Below are positions 26,338-35,778 of a stretch of 64,000 nucleotides of DNA, piece after piece. The position numbers and the translations under genes were made by a program. How positions within the stretch are numbered: the stretch's first letter is position 1; the number at the start of each line of letters is the position of its first letter. This stretch comes from Treponema sp. (lineage in GTDB: Bacteria; Spirochaetota; Spirochaetia; Treponematales; Treponemataceae): NCBI GenBank assembly GCA_017651065.1, contig JAGCDP010000047.1, positions 1 to 64,000 of the forward strand, given 5' to 3'. The notes below the pieces were generated by a model, which ran no database searches, was not told the DNA's origin, and was given only the letters and a program-made list of their open reading frames with translations.

Positions 26338-26718
26338 TTACAAACTAAAGCTTAGCGGTAAAAGTTCGCCAAGGGTATAGGTTTTAATACCTCCCTTGCA
26401 GTCTGTAAGGATGACTTTAAAATCCTTGTCGCAGAACTCAGAAAGCACCTGGCGGCAAACCCCACAGGGAGAACAATAGTCTGCGTCTCCTGCAATTGCA
26501 ATTGCTTCAAATTCGCGGCAGCCTTCGCTAACTGCTTTGAATACGGCAGTTCTTTCTGCACAGTTACTTGGTCCATAGGCGGCATTTTCTACGTTGCAGC
26601 CGGTATAAACTTTGCCGTCTTTTCCAAGCAGGGCAGCGCCTACGTGGAAGTTTGAATAAGGGGCATAAGCCTTAGCTTTCATTTGAATTGCGGTCTCTAC
26701 AAGTGATTTTTCGTCCAT
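26338..26718 (-). CDS. cdd: Cytidine deaminase
   Basis: The 126-aa zinc enzyme deaminates cytidine and deoxycytidine in pyrimidine salvage. The zinc and proton-shuttle motifs CAE (53-55) and PCGVC (84-88) and the substrate motif YSNFHVGAAL are all intact, and the length is normal for the homotetrameric type. It lacks a Shine-Dalgarno. TATAAT (26730-26725) ends 6 nt before the ATG, so the mRNA is probably leaderless. Confidence 0.95.
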   Translation of the reverse strand: MDEKSLVETAIQMKAKAYAPYSNFHVGAALLGKDGKVYTGCNVENAAYGPSNCAERTAVFKAVSEGCREFEAIAIAGDADYCSPCGVCRQVLSEFCDKDFKVILTDCKGGIKTYTLGELLPLSFSL

Positions 26719-26724
26719 AAAAAC

Positions 26725-26730
26725 ATTATA
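26725..26730 (-). promoter_or_regulatory. cdd -10 box (leaderless)
   Basis: A perfect TATAAT on the minus strand is followed by six bases (GTTTTT) and the ATG. No convincing -35 was found at 17 bp. Confidence 0.5.
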
Positions 26731-26905
26731 ACATATTTTTCATTTTTTTCATAAATAATATTGACATAATCGAATATATATTGCATTTTATCACTAGAAA
26801 GAAATATTACTAAACGACCCAGCAAAATAGCTAAGTTTTTGTAAGAAAGTGCTTTTTGTCGTGCGTATGTACGGCTTATCATTTTTTTAGATTGAGGTTA
26901 CTTGA

Positions 26906-28096
26906 ATGAAAGGAAGTCAGGTTACCATTGATCATGTATCCAAAAAATTTGGCGATTTTGTAGCCTTGGATGACATCAACTTTACTATTCAACCAGGAGA
27001 ATTCTTTTCACTCCTTGGTCCTTCCGGTTGCGGAAAAACAACACTTCTCCGTATTATTGCAGGCTTTGAATTCCCAGATGATGGAATTGTTCTTTTTGAT
27101 GACAAGAACGTTATTCCATTGAATCCGGACAAGCGCGAATCAAACACAGTTTTCCAGACTTATGCACTTTTCCCTCACATGACTGTTTACGAAAATGTTG
27201 CATTCTCTTTACGTTTGAAAAAGCTTCCAAAAGAAGAAATCGACAAAAAGGTCCGCGAATATGTTCATCTTGTTCAGCTGGACCAGCATATAGACAAAAA
27301 ACCAAATCAACTTTCTGGTGGTCAGAAGCAGCGTGTAGCAATTGCCCGCGCCCTCATCAACGAGCCAAAAGTTCTCTTGCTCGACGAACCTCTTTCTGCT
27401 CTTGATGCAAAGCTTCGTGCAAACCTTTTGATTGACCTTGACCGTCTGCACGACCAGATTGGTATTACCTTTATTTATGTAACACACGACCAGAGTGAAG
27501 CTCTTTCTGTTTCTGACCGCATTGCAGTTATGAATGCAGGACACGTGCTTCAGATTGGTACTCCATATGAAATTTACGAAAGCCCTGCAACTCAGTTTGT
27601 AGCTCAGTTTATTGGTGAAACAAACCTTTTTGATGCAGAAGTTGTAGACTGCGTACCTCATAAAGATGCAAACGGTAACGATGACTTTATGGCTACCCTT
27701 AGTATTCCTGAACTTGGTAAGCAGGCTCCACTCGCCTCTGATACAGAAGCAACAGCAGCCCTTGACCGCTACATGCAGGTTACAGACTACGAAAACACAG
27801 ACAAGGGACAGAAGGTTGCATTTACAATCCGTCCTGAAAAAATCCGCATTACACTTGAACCGCCTGAAACCGGTGGACGTACAGATGTAAATGTTTTCTG
27901 TGGTGTTGTAGAAGAGCCTATTTATTCGGGCTTCCAGTCAAAGTTCTATGTAAAGCTTGATTCCGGAAAAATCATTAAGGTATTCAAGCAGCACACAGAC
28001 TATATGGATGATGGTCCTGTTATTCAGTGGAAGGATCGTGTTTACGTTTCGTGGTCGGCAGAAGACGGCTATATTGTAGAAGACATCAATAAATAA
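26906..28096 (+). CDS. potA: Spermidine/putrescine ABC transporter ATPase
   Basis: The 396-aa cytoplasmic ATPase energises polyamine import. Walker A GPSGCGKT (38-45), signature LSGGQ (136-140), Walker B VLLLDE (156-161) and the H-loop (FIYVTHDQ) are intact, and a TOBE-type C-terminal domain follows. The length fits PotA. Within the TOBE region an insert of about 30 residues (near LSIPELGKQAPLASDTEATA) is longer than usual. TTGAGG precedes the ATG. It leads the four-gene operon potABCD. An upstream TTGACA at 26761 may be part of its promoter, but no good -10 was found at normal spacing. Confidence 0.95.
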   Translation: MKGSQVTIDHVSKKFGDFVALDDINFTIQPGEFFSLLGPSGCGKTTLLRIIAGFEFPDDGIVLFDDKNVIPLNPDKRESNTVFQTYALFPHMTVYENVAFSLRLKKLPKEEIDKKVREYVHLVQLDQHIDKKPNQLSGGQKQRVAIARALINEPKVLLLDEPLSALDAKLRANLLIDLDRLHDQIGITFIYVTHDQSEALSVSDRIAVMNAGHVLQIGTPYEIYESPATQFVAQFIGETNLFDAEVVDCVPHKDANGNDDFMATLSIPELGKQAPLASDTEATAALDRYMQVTDYENTDKGQKVAFTIRPEKIRITLEPPETGGRTDVNVFCGVVEEPIYSGFQSKFYVKLDSGKIIKVFKQHTDYMDDGPVIQWKDRVYVSWSAEDGYIVEDINK

Positions 28097-28102
28097 CGCC
28101 CT

Positions 28103-29014
28103 ATGAAAGATAAGACTTTGAATAAAGATAAAGACAAACTGCTTACTATGGGCTCGTTCTACGGCTGGCCTATGGGCTTGTGGTTTATGATATTTTTCGT
28201 AGCTCCACTTATCATCATCTTTATTTACAGCTTCCTTAAAAAAGGAACTTATGGTGGTGTTGAATGGAAGCTTTCTTTTAAAGCATACAAGCAGATGTGC
28301 AAGCCTGAATACGGACTGATTGTACTTCGCACTTTAAAAATCACAATTCTTTCTACTATTTTTACAATTCTGGTTTCTATTCCAAGTGCGTATGCAATGG
28401 CCCGAAGCAAGCATCAGACCTTGTTCCTGTTTCTTGTAATCATTCCGTTCTGGACAAACTCACTTATCCGCATTTTTGCCTGGATGAGCATTTTGAACAA
28501 CGACGGTATTTTGAATCAGGTTTTGATGGCGCTGCATCTTACAAAAGAATATGTTCCGTTCCTTTATAATACAAAGGCAGTAATTCTTGTAAGCGTTTAT
28601 ATGTATATTCCGTATGCAATTCTTCCAATCTTTACTGCAGTAGACCGCTTTGATTTTTCATTGCTCGAAGCTGCACGCGACCTTGGGGCAACAAAACCTC
28701 AGTCAATGTTTAAAGTTTTGATTCCAGGAATTAAGAGCGGAATTATTTCTGCCTTGATTTTTACTTTCATCCCGATTTTTGGTGCCTACACTGTACCACT
28801 TCTCGTTGGTGGAAAAGATTCATACATGCTTGGTAACATCATCGTAGACCAGGTTCAAAAGACACGTAACTGGCCGCTTGCTGCAGCATTCTCTATGGTA
28901 ATTACAATTATCTCTGTTGCAGGAATTGCATGGATTACCCGCTCAACAAGTCAGGAAGCTAAGCTTAAGACTAAGAATACAAAAGAAGAAAACTATGTAG
29001 GAGGTACAAACTAA
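28103..29014 (+). CDS. potB: Spermidine/putrescine ABC transporter permease
   Basis: The 303-aa inner-membrane permease has about six TM segments. The EAA loop that docks PotA is clear (LLEAARDLGATKPQSMFKV...P). It starts 6 bp after potA and ends in a one-base overlap with potC, so the operon is tightly coupled. The N-terminal dozen residues are Lys/Asp-rich. Confidence 0.95.
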   Translation: MKDKTLNKDKDKLLTMGSFYGWPMGLWFMIFFVAPLIIIFIYSFLKKGTYGGVEWKLSFKAYKQMCKPEYGLIVLRTLKITILSTIFTILVSIPSAYAMARSKHQTLFLFLVIIPFWTNSLIRIFAWMSILNNDGILNQVLMALHLTKEYVPFLYNTKAVILVSVYMYIPYAILPIFTAVDRFDFSLLEAARDLGATKPQSMFKVLIPGIKSGIISALIFTFIPIFGAYTVPLLVGGKDSYMLGNIIVDQVQKTRNWPLAAAFSMVITIISVAGIAWITRSTSQEAKLKTKNTKEENYVGGTN

Positions 29015-29895
29015 TGGCAAAGAATGTATTTATTGCTATACACGAAGTCCTCCACTCAAAAAAGCCAACTTCAGAAAATGCACGCCACGCACGCCGCACC
29101 TGGAAAAAAGCAGGACAGCACAAGTGGTCTTTTTCTAAAACTGTTTTGTGGTTTACACTTTTGTTTCTGTTTGTTCCGCTGTTTGTTATCATCATTTATT
29201 CTTTCAACGACAGCAAGGGTGCAGAATTTACAAACTTCAGTATGCGCTGGTACAAAGAGCTTTTCTTTAATTCAAATGCCTTGTGGACTGCCCTTTTGAA
29301 CAGTTTGATTGTTGCACTTTCTTCGGCTCTTGTTTCTACTTTGCTTGGAACAATGGCTTCAATCGGCGTAAACTGGTATAAGTTCAAAGGAAAGAAATTC
29401 ATTCAGACTTTGACATACCTGCCAATGGTTCTACCAGAAGTTATCATTGGTATTTCTATGGTAATTTTCTTCAGCGGAATTCATCTGCCGCTCGGATTAT
29501 TTACTGTATTTGCAGCACACACAACTTTCTGTCTTCCGTTTGTATTCCTTATGGTAAATGCACGACTCGATGAATTTGATTATTCAATTATCGAAGCGTC
29601 ACACGACCTTGGAGCTACAGAACGACAGACAATGCTTAAAGTAGTAGTGCCTGCAATTTTCCCAGGTATTCTTTCGGGCTTTTTGATGGCAATTACAATG
29701 TCACTCGAAGACTTTGTAATCACCTTCTTTGTTTCGGGTCCGGGAAGTACAACACTTCCGCTTTACGTTTACTCGATGATTCGCTTTGGAGTTTCACCGG
29801 TAATCAATTCACTTTCGGTTGTAATGATTCTCATTACCTGTACTATTGCATTTATTTGCCGTAAAGGTCTAAAAGGCTTTGCGGCTGGACATTAA
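29014..29895 (+). CDS. potC: Spermidine/putrescine ABC transporter permease
   Basis: The 293-aa second permease subunit has the EAA loop IIEASHDLGATERQTMLKVV and about six TM helices after a basic N-terminal extension of about 45 residues. The extension is longer than in E. coli PotC (264 aa). The ATG overlaps the potB stop by one base (TAATG). Confidence 0.95.
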   Translation: MAKNVFIAIHEVLHSKKPTSENARHARRTWKKAGQHKWSFSKTVLWFTLLFLFVPLFVIIIYSFNDSKGAEFTNFSMRWYKELFFNSNALWTALLNSLIVALSSALVSTLLGTMASIGVNWYKFKGKKFIQTLTYLPMVLPEVIIGISMVIFFSGIHLPLGLFTVFAAHTTFCLPFVFLMVNARLDEFDYSIIEASHDLGATERQTMLKVVVPAIFPGILSGFLMAITMSLEDFVITFFVSGPGSTTLPLYVYSMIRFGVSPVINSLSVVMILITCTIAFICRKGLKGFAAGH

Positions 29896-29912
29896 TTTTT
29901 TAGGAGACATTA

Positions 29913-30962
29913 ATGAAAAGATTCATGCTTGCACTCGCTGCAACACTGTTGGTCGCTTCTTCACTTGCCGTAACCGGTTGTAAAAAAGAAGATGATGGAA
30001 TTTTGTACTTGTACAACTGGACTTATTATACCCCTGATTCAGTTCTTCAGGCTTTTGAAAAAGAATTCAATTGTACAGTAAAGGTAGACACCTTTGATTC
30101 AAACGAAGTAATGTATGCCAAGTTAAAGGCTGGTGCTAAGGGTTATGATATTACCTTCCCTTCTCAGGACTATACTTCGATTATGATTAATCAGAACATG
30201 CTTCAGAAGATTGATCAGACAAAGTTCACAAACAAAAAATACATCAATTCTGCATGTAAACAGCTTATGACTTTTGACCCTGATATGAACTGGCAGGTTC
30301 CATATTATCTTGGTATGGCTGGTATTGCCGTAAACAAGCAGAAGGTTACTAACTACGAAAAATCATGGAACATTTTTGCACGTACAGACCTTAAGGGCCA
30401 CATGTCTATGATGGATGATATGCGCGAAGTAATTGGTGATGCTCTTGCTTATCAGGGACTTTCTGTAAACACTGTTGATGATGCAAAACTTCAGGGTGCT
30501 GCAGACCTTATCAACAATTTGTGGAAGCCTAACCTTGTAAAGTTCGACGCAGAAGGCTTTGGTAAATCATTCGCTGCAGGAGACTTCTGGGTATGTCAGG
30601 GTTATGCCGAAGTTGTATATGGTGAAGTTCCGGAAGAAAAGCAGGAAGAAATGATTGACTTCTTTATTCCAAAAGAAGGCGGTCCAATGTACCTTGACTC
30701 TATGGTTATCCTTAAGGGTGCAAAGCATTATGACAGAGCTATGGACTTCATCAACTTTATTCACAGACCAGAAATCTATGCAATGTTCCTTGATGATTTC
30801 CGCTTCCCAGGATTCGTAAACCTTGAAGCAGACAAGCTCCGCACAACAGTTCCAATGTACAAGGCAGAAGAAATGGCAGGTGGAGAACTCAAACTTGACG
30901 TAGGTGAAGACCTCGAAAAGTTCAACGAAAAGTGGGAAACAATCAGATTTACAGCTGACTAA
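29913..30962 (+). CDS. potD: Spermidine/putrescine-binding lipoprotein
   Basis: The 349-aa extracytoplasmic polyamine receptor has a signal with lipobox VTGC, so it is lipid-anchored, unlike the soluble E. coli protein. PotD features include LYNWTYYTPDSVLQAFEKEF, DITFPSQDYTSIMI and PYYLGMAGIAVNK, with acidic and aromatic residues that line a diamine site. TAGGAGA precedes the ATG. It is the last gene of the operon and is followed at once by a strong hairpin terminator. Confidence 0.95.
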   Translation: MKRFMLALAATLLVASSLAVTGCKKEDDGILYLYNWTYYTPDSVLQAFEKEFNCTVKVDTFDSNEVMYAKLKAGAKGYDITFPSQDYTSIMINQNMLQKIDQTKFTNKKYINSACKQLMTFDPDMNWQVPYYLGMAGIAVNKQKVTNYEKSWNIFARTDLKGHMSMMDDMREVIGDALAYQGLSVNTVDDAKLQGAADLINNLWKPNLVKFDAEGFGKSFAAGDFWVCQGYAEVVYGEVPEEKQEEMIDFFIPKEGGPMYLDSMVILKGAKHYDRAMDFINFIHRPEIYAMFLDDFRFPGFVNLEADKLRTTVPMYKAEEMAGGELKLDVGEDLEKFNEKWETIRFTAD

Positions 30963-30970
30963 TTACCACA

Positions 30971-31026
30971 CGTCATTGCGAGTACCCCGAACTTAGTGAG
31001 GGGTGCTCGCAATGACGATTTTTTTA
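30971..31026. terminator. Bidirectional terminator built from a family C repeat
   Basis: The arms CGTCATTGCGAGTACCCC and GGGGTGCTCGCAATGACG form a stem of about 18 bp with an 11-nt loop. On the + strand it is followed by a T run (31019-31025), which is right for ending potABCD. The arms are those of the dispersed family C repeat, so a mobile palindrome seems to have become a terminator. The T run overlaps the stop codon of the convergent gene. Confidence 0.85.
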
Positions 31027-31419
31027 TTGTATTCTGTATTCCAAATAACGTATTCTTCCTTCTTCTACTGCTTCTTTTATTCCTTTCTCACGTTGAGATA
31101 GTTGCGATGTGCCTGTTTTTACTTCTATCAGTAAGATTTCATCTACAGTATTTTTTTCACAAAGCCCCGGAAATGCTATATAATCAATTGGCTGGCCCAG
31201 AAAGTGCGCATCTGCAGGATTGCACGGGAAATTTGGCAGGAATGGGGCTAATTGCTCTGCAAGCTGGCCGCCTTTTACTGCGTTGGAGCGTTTTACTGCA
31301 TCCTGGCGGATTTTTTTGAGCTTTAGAAAAATGCGGATTTGTTGAAAAATTAGCAAAAGAACAAGCAGAAAAATGACGAAAAGTAAAAGTAACGTAGTAC
31401 TTGAAATATTGTTTAACAT
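31024..31419 (-). CDS. Membrane-anchored Holliday junction resolvase-like endonuclease (Endonuc_Holl family)
   Basis: The 131-aa protein has one N-terminal TM helix (about 8-27) and a cytoplasmic nuclease-like core: KGGQLAEQLAPFLP, PADAHFLGQPIDYIAFPG, ILLIEVKTG and LSQREKGIKEAVEEGRIRY. This is the signature of the family annotated as Holliday junction resolvase-related. The Asp (PIDYI), Glu (IEVKTG) and Lys mimic a PD-(D/E)XK site. It has no SD; TATAAT (31432-31427) ends 7 nt before the ATG, which predicts a leaderless mRNA. It is divergent from the OmpA-like gene. The real role is unknown. Confidence 0.82.
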   Translation of the reverse strand: MLNNISSTTLLLLFVIFLLVLLLIFQQIRIFLKLKKIRQDAVKRSNAVKGGQLAEQLAPFLPNFPCNPADAHFLGQPIDYIAFPGLCEKNTVDEILLIEVKTGTSQLSQREKGIKEAVEEGRIRYLEYRIQ

Positions 31420-31426
31420 AATAGGA

Positions 31427-31432
31427 ATTATA
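31427..31432 (-). promoter_or_regulatory. -10 box for the Holliday-resolvase-like gene (leaderless)
   Basis: TATAAT on the minus strand is followed by seven bases and the ATG. The same bases lie just before the SD of the divergent ompA-like gene, so the two genes share a 24-bp gap. Confidence 0.5.
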
Positions 31433-31443
31433 CAGGATAAATT

Positions 31444-32649
31444 ATGAAAAAGACAATTTTTATCACAGGTTTATTTCTTTTTGTAATGGCTGGTCTTTCT
31501 GCCCAGGTAAAGTTCGAATTCAAGCAGAAAAAAGGCAATTCCGGCAGTTATATTTCTACTGTAGAAGAAGATGTTTACATTAATAATATTCCAAGCCATC
31601 ATGCCGAAATTATCAACCGTATTTCGTCTAAAATGACAAATGTTGCAACCGATGGTGAAGCATTTATTTACGCAACATACATGACAACAGAAAATTCAAT
31701 CAGTCAGCAGACTGGCCGTAGCCTTTCCTGGGGTGAAGAAACAACTTCTGTTTTTTCGCGCAAAACAAACGGCGAGCTTACAATTTCTGATGATATTTAT
31801 ATGCCTACAGTGCGTAATGTTCCGGTTTTCCCAGAAAAAAAGGTTAAGATTGGCGAAACATGGACTGCAAAAGGAAAAGAAGTTCAGGATGTACGAAAAG
31901 CCTTTAACATGGACAAAGCACTGATTTTCCCTTTTGAAGCAACCTACACCTATAAAGAAGACACAACAATTGACGGCAAAAAGCTTAATGTAATTCTTGT
32001 TGAATATGAGTTTACCTACGAGGCAACAGATGAGCTTTTGAATGCAGGTCAGACTCTTACACAGTCAGTGGGCTGGTCAAAGCAGACTCTTTACTGGGAT
32101 AACGACAGAGGACTATTGGATCATTACGACGAAGAGTTCCTTATTAAAATTGCAGATTTGTACGGAAACCTTTATGTATTTACAGGAACAGCTCATGCAG
32201 AACTTACTGAATTTACTTCGCTTAATGATGATTCAACTGCAAAGCAGCTGCAGGATACCTTTGATAAACTTAAACTCGAAAACATTTCTGTAAAGAAAGG
32301 TGAAAAGGGTCTTACAATCAGTCTTGATAATATTCAGTTTGAACCGGATTCAAATGTACTTTTGGAAAGCGAAAAGATAAAGCTTAAGAAAATTGGTGAA
32401 CTTTTGAAGCAGTATTCCAACGATCTTTTAATTACAGGTCACTGTGCCGACCGTGGAACTGCCTCTGCCCGCCAGAAACTCAGTGAAGAGCGCGCCGAAG
32501 CTGTTGCCTCTTACCTTGTGAATCTTGGAGTACGCGATGAATACCACATTTTCACACAAGGCAAGGGTTCAAAAGAGCCGGTAGCCAGCAATAATACCGA
32601 AGAAGGTCGTGCCAAAAACCGGCGTGTCGAAATCACAATTATGGATTAG
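31444..32649 (+). CDS. OmpA-family peptidoglycan-associated outer envelope protein
   Basis: The 401-aa protein has a signal peptide (MAGLSAQ), a beta-rich N-terminal domain of about 260 residues and a C-terminal OmpA domain. The OmpA part shows FEPDSNVLLESEKIKL, GHCADRGTASARQKLSEERA and RAKNRRVEI, including the Asp and Arg that hold the peptide side chain of peptidoglycan. It probably links the outer membrane or periplasm to the cell wall. CAGGAT lies before the ATG. It ends 4 bp inside the convergent barrel-like gene. Confidence 0.9.
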   Translation: MKKTIFITGLFLFVMAGLSAQVKFEFKQKKGNSGSYISTVEEDVYINNIPSHHAEIINRISSKMTNVATDGEAFIYATYMTTENSISQQTGRSLSWGEETTSVFSRKTNGELTISDDIYMPTVRNVPVFPEKKVKIGETWTAKGKEVQDVRKAFNMDKALIFPFEATYTYKEDTTIDGKKLNVILVEYEFTYEATDELLNAGQTLTQSVGWSKQTLYWDNDRGLLDHYDEEFLIKIADLYGNLYVFTGTAHAELTEFTSLNDDSTAKQLQDTFDKLKLENISVKKGEKGLTISLDNIQFEPDSNVLLESEKIKLKKIGELLKQYSNDLLITGHCADRGTASARQKLSEERAEAVASYLVNLGVRDEYHIFTQGKGSKEPVASNNTEEGRAKNRRVEITIMD

Positions 32650-33920
32650 AATTTGTATGAAAGCTGGATTGTGATTTCATGAACAATTATATTGTTTACT
32701 GTTGCCCAGATATCTGCACCTTTAATAGCTGATGTCGTATCAGTACCAAATACATTTGTAAGCATAGCCCAATTACAATCAAAAATCAGATTTTTAACAG
32801 GTTCAAACTTAAAGCCCGAAGTAAATGTAACATAACCAACAAAATTTCCCAAAATATCCTCTTTTTTATCCCATCTATACGTTGTTGTTTCAACTTTTGT
32901 ATCTGAATTATCAGTATTTTCAATTGAGAATACTGGTAGTGCCAATTCAACTCCGGCATTCAAGATAAACTTCTTTAAAGTATCATACTGGAAACCCGCT
33001 TTAAAACTTGGTGTCAAAGTATACTTTGTTGTATCAGTTTTAGTAGTGCTATTCTTGGCAACAGTCAGATTATTTTCTAAACCTGCTTTAAATCCAAAAG
33101 AAAACTTTTCTGCAGGTGTAAAAAGGCATTCATATTCAACAGGCAAAAGAAGATTAAAGCCTTTTGTCTTATTCAAATCTTTATCTACCGGCTGTATAAT
33201 ATCTAATTGCAAAGAAGCATTTAAAGAGCTTTTTCTTATATCTGTTGTCTTAAGGACAGTAGATCCACCAGCCCCAAGGGCAAAATCCCAGAATCGGGTA
33301 TCAACGGTTACTTTAGAATTCGTTGTTTCCTGATAACCAGATAAACAATTGTAATCAAAATAAAGCCATATTGCAGGAACAATCTGGCGGCCTTTTATAC
33401 TTGCATTTTTCCAGCCTAGAGTTGAATAGAGTGCCCATTCAGTTGTATCTATTGCATCTACATTAGTACCATCATCATTTTTTGTTGAAGTATCTGTTCT
33501 ATAAAAGAAGTCTACTTTTACGCCTTTATTACCAAAACCAAAAAGATTTGAAAAAGTAAAATTTGATTTATATTTATTGCCTTCAGTTATATCTATTGAT
33601 TTAGTATCATTTTGTTCTGTTTCTTTTTTAAAATAATCACCAAAATCACCATTAAAATATGTACCCCAGAAGAATTTCTTCAACTGCTTGGCATAGCCCA
33701 TATCATAGCCGTTAGCATCTATTGTAAATACGAAAAACCCATTCTGCGGATTTACAGTATCCCACTCATTTACATCCATAAATTTGTCTACATCGGTAAA
33801 GAACAATCCGTTTGTGGCTGCATTTGTCTGAGAAACAGGCGTAGTTTTTACCTGTGCAAAAGCTGTTAGTCCAACAAAAGTAAAAAATACAGCGACTAAT
33901 AATTTTTTTACACATTTCAT
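32646..33920 (-). CDS. Exported outer-membrane barrel-like protein
   Basis: The 424-aa protein has a signal peptide (LTAFAQ). The mature part has many alternating amphipathic strands (for example FSFGFKAGLENNLTV, FILNAGVELALPVF, LIFDCNWAML) separated by Asp/Lys/Thr-rich loops. It ends with IQLSYKF, a terminal Phe as in BAM-inserted barrels. The pattern fits a spirochaete outer-membrane porin-like protein. The exact family was not recognised. AAGGAG precedes the ATG. Confidence 0.75.
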   Translation of the reverse strand: MKCVKKLLVAVFFTFVGLTAFAQVKTTPVSQTNAATNGLFFTDVDKFMDVNEWDTVNPQNGFFVFTIDANGYDMGYAKQLKKFFWGTYFNGDFGDYFKKETEQNDTKSIDITEGNKYKSNFTFSNLFGFGNKGVKVDFFYRTDTSTKNDDGTNVDAIDTTEWALYSTLGWKNASIKGRQIVPAIWLYFDYNCLSGYQETTNSKVTVDTRFWDFALGAGGSTVLKTTDIRKSSLNASLQLDIIQPVDKDLNKTKGFNLLLPVEYECLFTPAEKFSFGFKAGLENNLTVAKNSTTKTDTTKYTLTPSFKAGFQYDTLKKFILNAGVELALPVFSIENTDNSDTKVETTTYRWDKKEDILGNFVGYVTFTSGFKFEPVKNLIFDCNWAMLTNVFGTDTTSAIKGADIWATVNNIIVHEITIQLSYKF

Positions 33921-33946
33921 CTTTTAATATCTCCTTGAGTTGATTA

Positions 33947-35452
33947 TCAGACATTTTTTATACTCTTGTCAATATTACGATTTACATACAGCTTATTCCG
34001 CCATAAAAACCTGCTTGTTCTGATTCTGCCAGATTTTGCTAGTTGAGAAACAACTGTTTTACTATCATTATGCTCCCAAACCTTAAGTCCTATGGCTTTT
34101 AAAAAATGGCGGTTCATTTTGTCAGATAACTCTTCTTCAATTTCTTCGCTGGAATAAAAATGCGGGTTTTGTTTTATAAGCTTTTGGGCAAGTTCCCAGT
34201 CACTTGGCGGATACTTTATGCCGTTACAAATATCACAACCGGAGCAGACTGCCTGTTCAGCACCAAGCGCATCTAGCAGAACCTGACGCCTGCACGAAGT
34301 AGTTTCTGCAAAATCCCGAAGGGCTGCTTCTCTGGAACCTGCCTTATAAACTGAATAATCAAGACTATCCTGCAGACTCCATAAAAGAATTGCTTTGGCA
34401 ACACTGCCATCCCTGCCGCCACGACCAGCTTCCTGAATATAGGCTTCGGCCGTTGCAGATGCTTCGAGGTGAACTACAGTTTTTATATCTTTTTTGTCCA
34501 CGCCCATTCCATAGGCACAAGTTGCGCATAAAATTCCGTCCTTGCTCTGATAAAACCATTTTTCAACAGCTTCTTTTTCTGATTTTTCAAGACCTGCATG
34601 GTAATACTGCGCTGTTCCGTTTCCAAAACAAAAGTTTAATTCACGGGCCATATCTTCACTTTTTCCACGAGTCCCGCAGAAAACAATCATTGGCCGTTGT
34701 TCTGTTAAAGCAAGCTCAAGAACAAGCTTTTTCTTTACAGCCGCCCGCCTCACAAAATAATGAATATTCTGCCTGTCACTTTCGCTTCGTACAATGTGTG
34801 CCTGCCCTCCAAAAAGGATTTCTGAAACACGTGCTAAAACAGGCGGAGAAGCAGTTGCCGTGAATGCAGTAATTACCGGAGGATTCAGTTCTTTTATAAC
34901 TTCACCAAGTCCAAGGTATGAAGGCCTGAAGGAGTCGCCCCATTCAGAAACACAATGGGCTTCATCTATTGCAATATGCTTTATGCCAACTTCCTTAAGC
35001 TGCTGGACAAGCTTTTTATTTTGAAGAACTTCCGGATTTGCAAGAATAATCTTTGCTCCGTTTTTGATTTTTTCAAAGCATTCTGCACGTTCTTTTTCTG
35101 TCTGTCCGCCCCGGAATGTTACGCTTCTAAGACTACCCTCTTCCATTCGCCGCTGCTGGTCTGTCATAAGTGCAAGAAGCGGATAAATTACAAGCGAAGG
35201 CCCGTCCAGTAAAAGCGCCGGAACCTGAAAGCACAACGACTTTCCGGCCCCTGTTGGAAGCAGTACAATCTGCCGCCCCTTGCAAAAGGCATCGTTATCT
35301 TCACGTCCTTCATACGCTTCCATAATGTTAGCAACAACAAGCCGCTGCCACGGAAACATATACCTTATGCCAAAATTAACATAAGCCGCCTTAGCCACCG
35401 GATCATCCTCATAAATCCAGTCATCTTCATCAATCTTAATTATTTCTTCCAT
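33947..35452 (-). CDS. recQ: RecQ-family ATP-dependent DNA helicase
   Basis: The 501-aa superfamily 2 helicase unwinds DNA 3' to 5' in recombination and repair. Walker A is LPTGAGKSLCF and motif II is IDEAHCVSEWG. The aromatic-rich loop and motif III (TAFTATASPPV) are present, and motif VI reads YIQEAGRGGRDG. A zinc-binding RQC-like segment is short (CRRQ, then CSGCDIC). There is no HRDC domain, so this is a compact RecQ. ATG 35452 is chosen; the only upstream option is a TTG. A clear SD is lacking (ATAGGT abuts the ATG). Confidence 0.9.
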   Translation of the reverse strand: MEEIIKIDEDDWIYEDDPVAKAAYVNFGIRYMFPWQRLVVANIMEAYEGREDNDAFCKGRQIVLLPTGAGKSLCFQVPALLLDGPSLVIYPLLALMTDQQRRMEEGSLRSVTFRGGQTEKERAECFEKIKNGAKIILANPEVLQNKKLVQQLKEVGIKHIAIDEAHCVSEWGDSFRPSYLGLGEVIKELNPPVITAFTATASPPVLARVSEILFGGQAHIVRSESDRQNIHYFVRRAAVKKKLVLELALTEQRPMIVFCGTRGKSEDMARELNFCFGNGTAQYYHAGLEKSEKEAVEKWFYQSKDGILCATCAYGMGVDKKDIKTVVHLEASATAEAYIQEAGRGGRDGSVAKAILLWSLQDSLDYSVYKAGSREAALRDFAETTSCRRQVLLDALGAEQAVCSGCDICNGIKYPPSDWELAQKLIKQNPHFYSSEEIEEELSDKMNRHFLKAIGLKVWEHNDSKTVVSQLAKSGRIRTSRFLWRNKLYVNRNIDKSIKNV

Positions 35453-35524
35453 ACCTATAGTTAACAAATTTTTTTGTTAAAAGAGGAAGTTTTTTTGGGG
35501 TAATTGTATAAAAAAAATGAAATT

Positions 35525-35746
35525 TTACTCTTTTGCTTCTGCTTCTGAGTTTTCTTCTTTCTTTTCTTCCGGCTTTGGTGCAGGTTCTGCTGCTGCCTTC
35601 TGCTTTTTCTGCTTCTTAGGTCTCTTTTTATATTTCAAAATAAAATTGGCAGCCCACATCATAAAAAGCATAACCACAAGTGTAACAATAACACGCCAGT
35701 CTTTGAGGACACTGCTAACAACAGCAATAAAAGCCTTGATATTCAT
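35525..35746 (-). CDS. Small single-TM protein with Lys/Glu-rich tail
   Basis: The 73-aa protein has one TM helix (about 17-37, VIVTLVVMLFMMWAANFIL), a block of basic residues (KYKKRPKKQKKQK) on the cytoplasmic side and an acidic Ala/Pro/Glu tail. This is a common spirochaete layout, but no named family was recognised. The ribosome site is weak. An overlapping plus-strand frame is Ser/Phe-rich and looks like a shadow. Confidence 0.6.
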   Translation of the reverse strand: MNIKAFIAVVSSVLKDWRVIVTLVVMLFMMWAANFILKYKKRPKKQKKQKAAAEPAPKPEEKKEENSEAEAKE

Positions 35747-35778
35747 ATAATTATTATCGGAAATCCTTGTTTTAAAAA

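Noticed and set aside
26761..26791. Promoter for potA from TTGACA at 26761
   Set aside because: No -10 hexamer with TANNNT form lies 16-18 bp downstream, so it was not listed as a feature.
35517..35750. Plus-strand Ser/Phe-rich frame opposite the small TM protein
   Set aside because: Low-complexity shadow of the Lys/Glu-rich codons on the minus strand, with no ribosome site.
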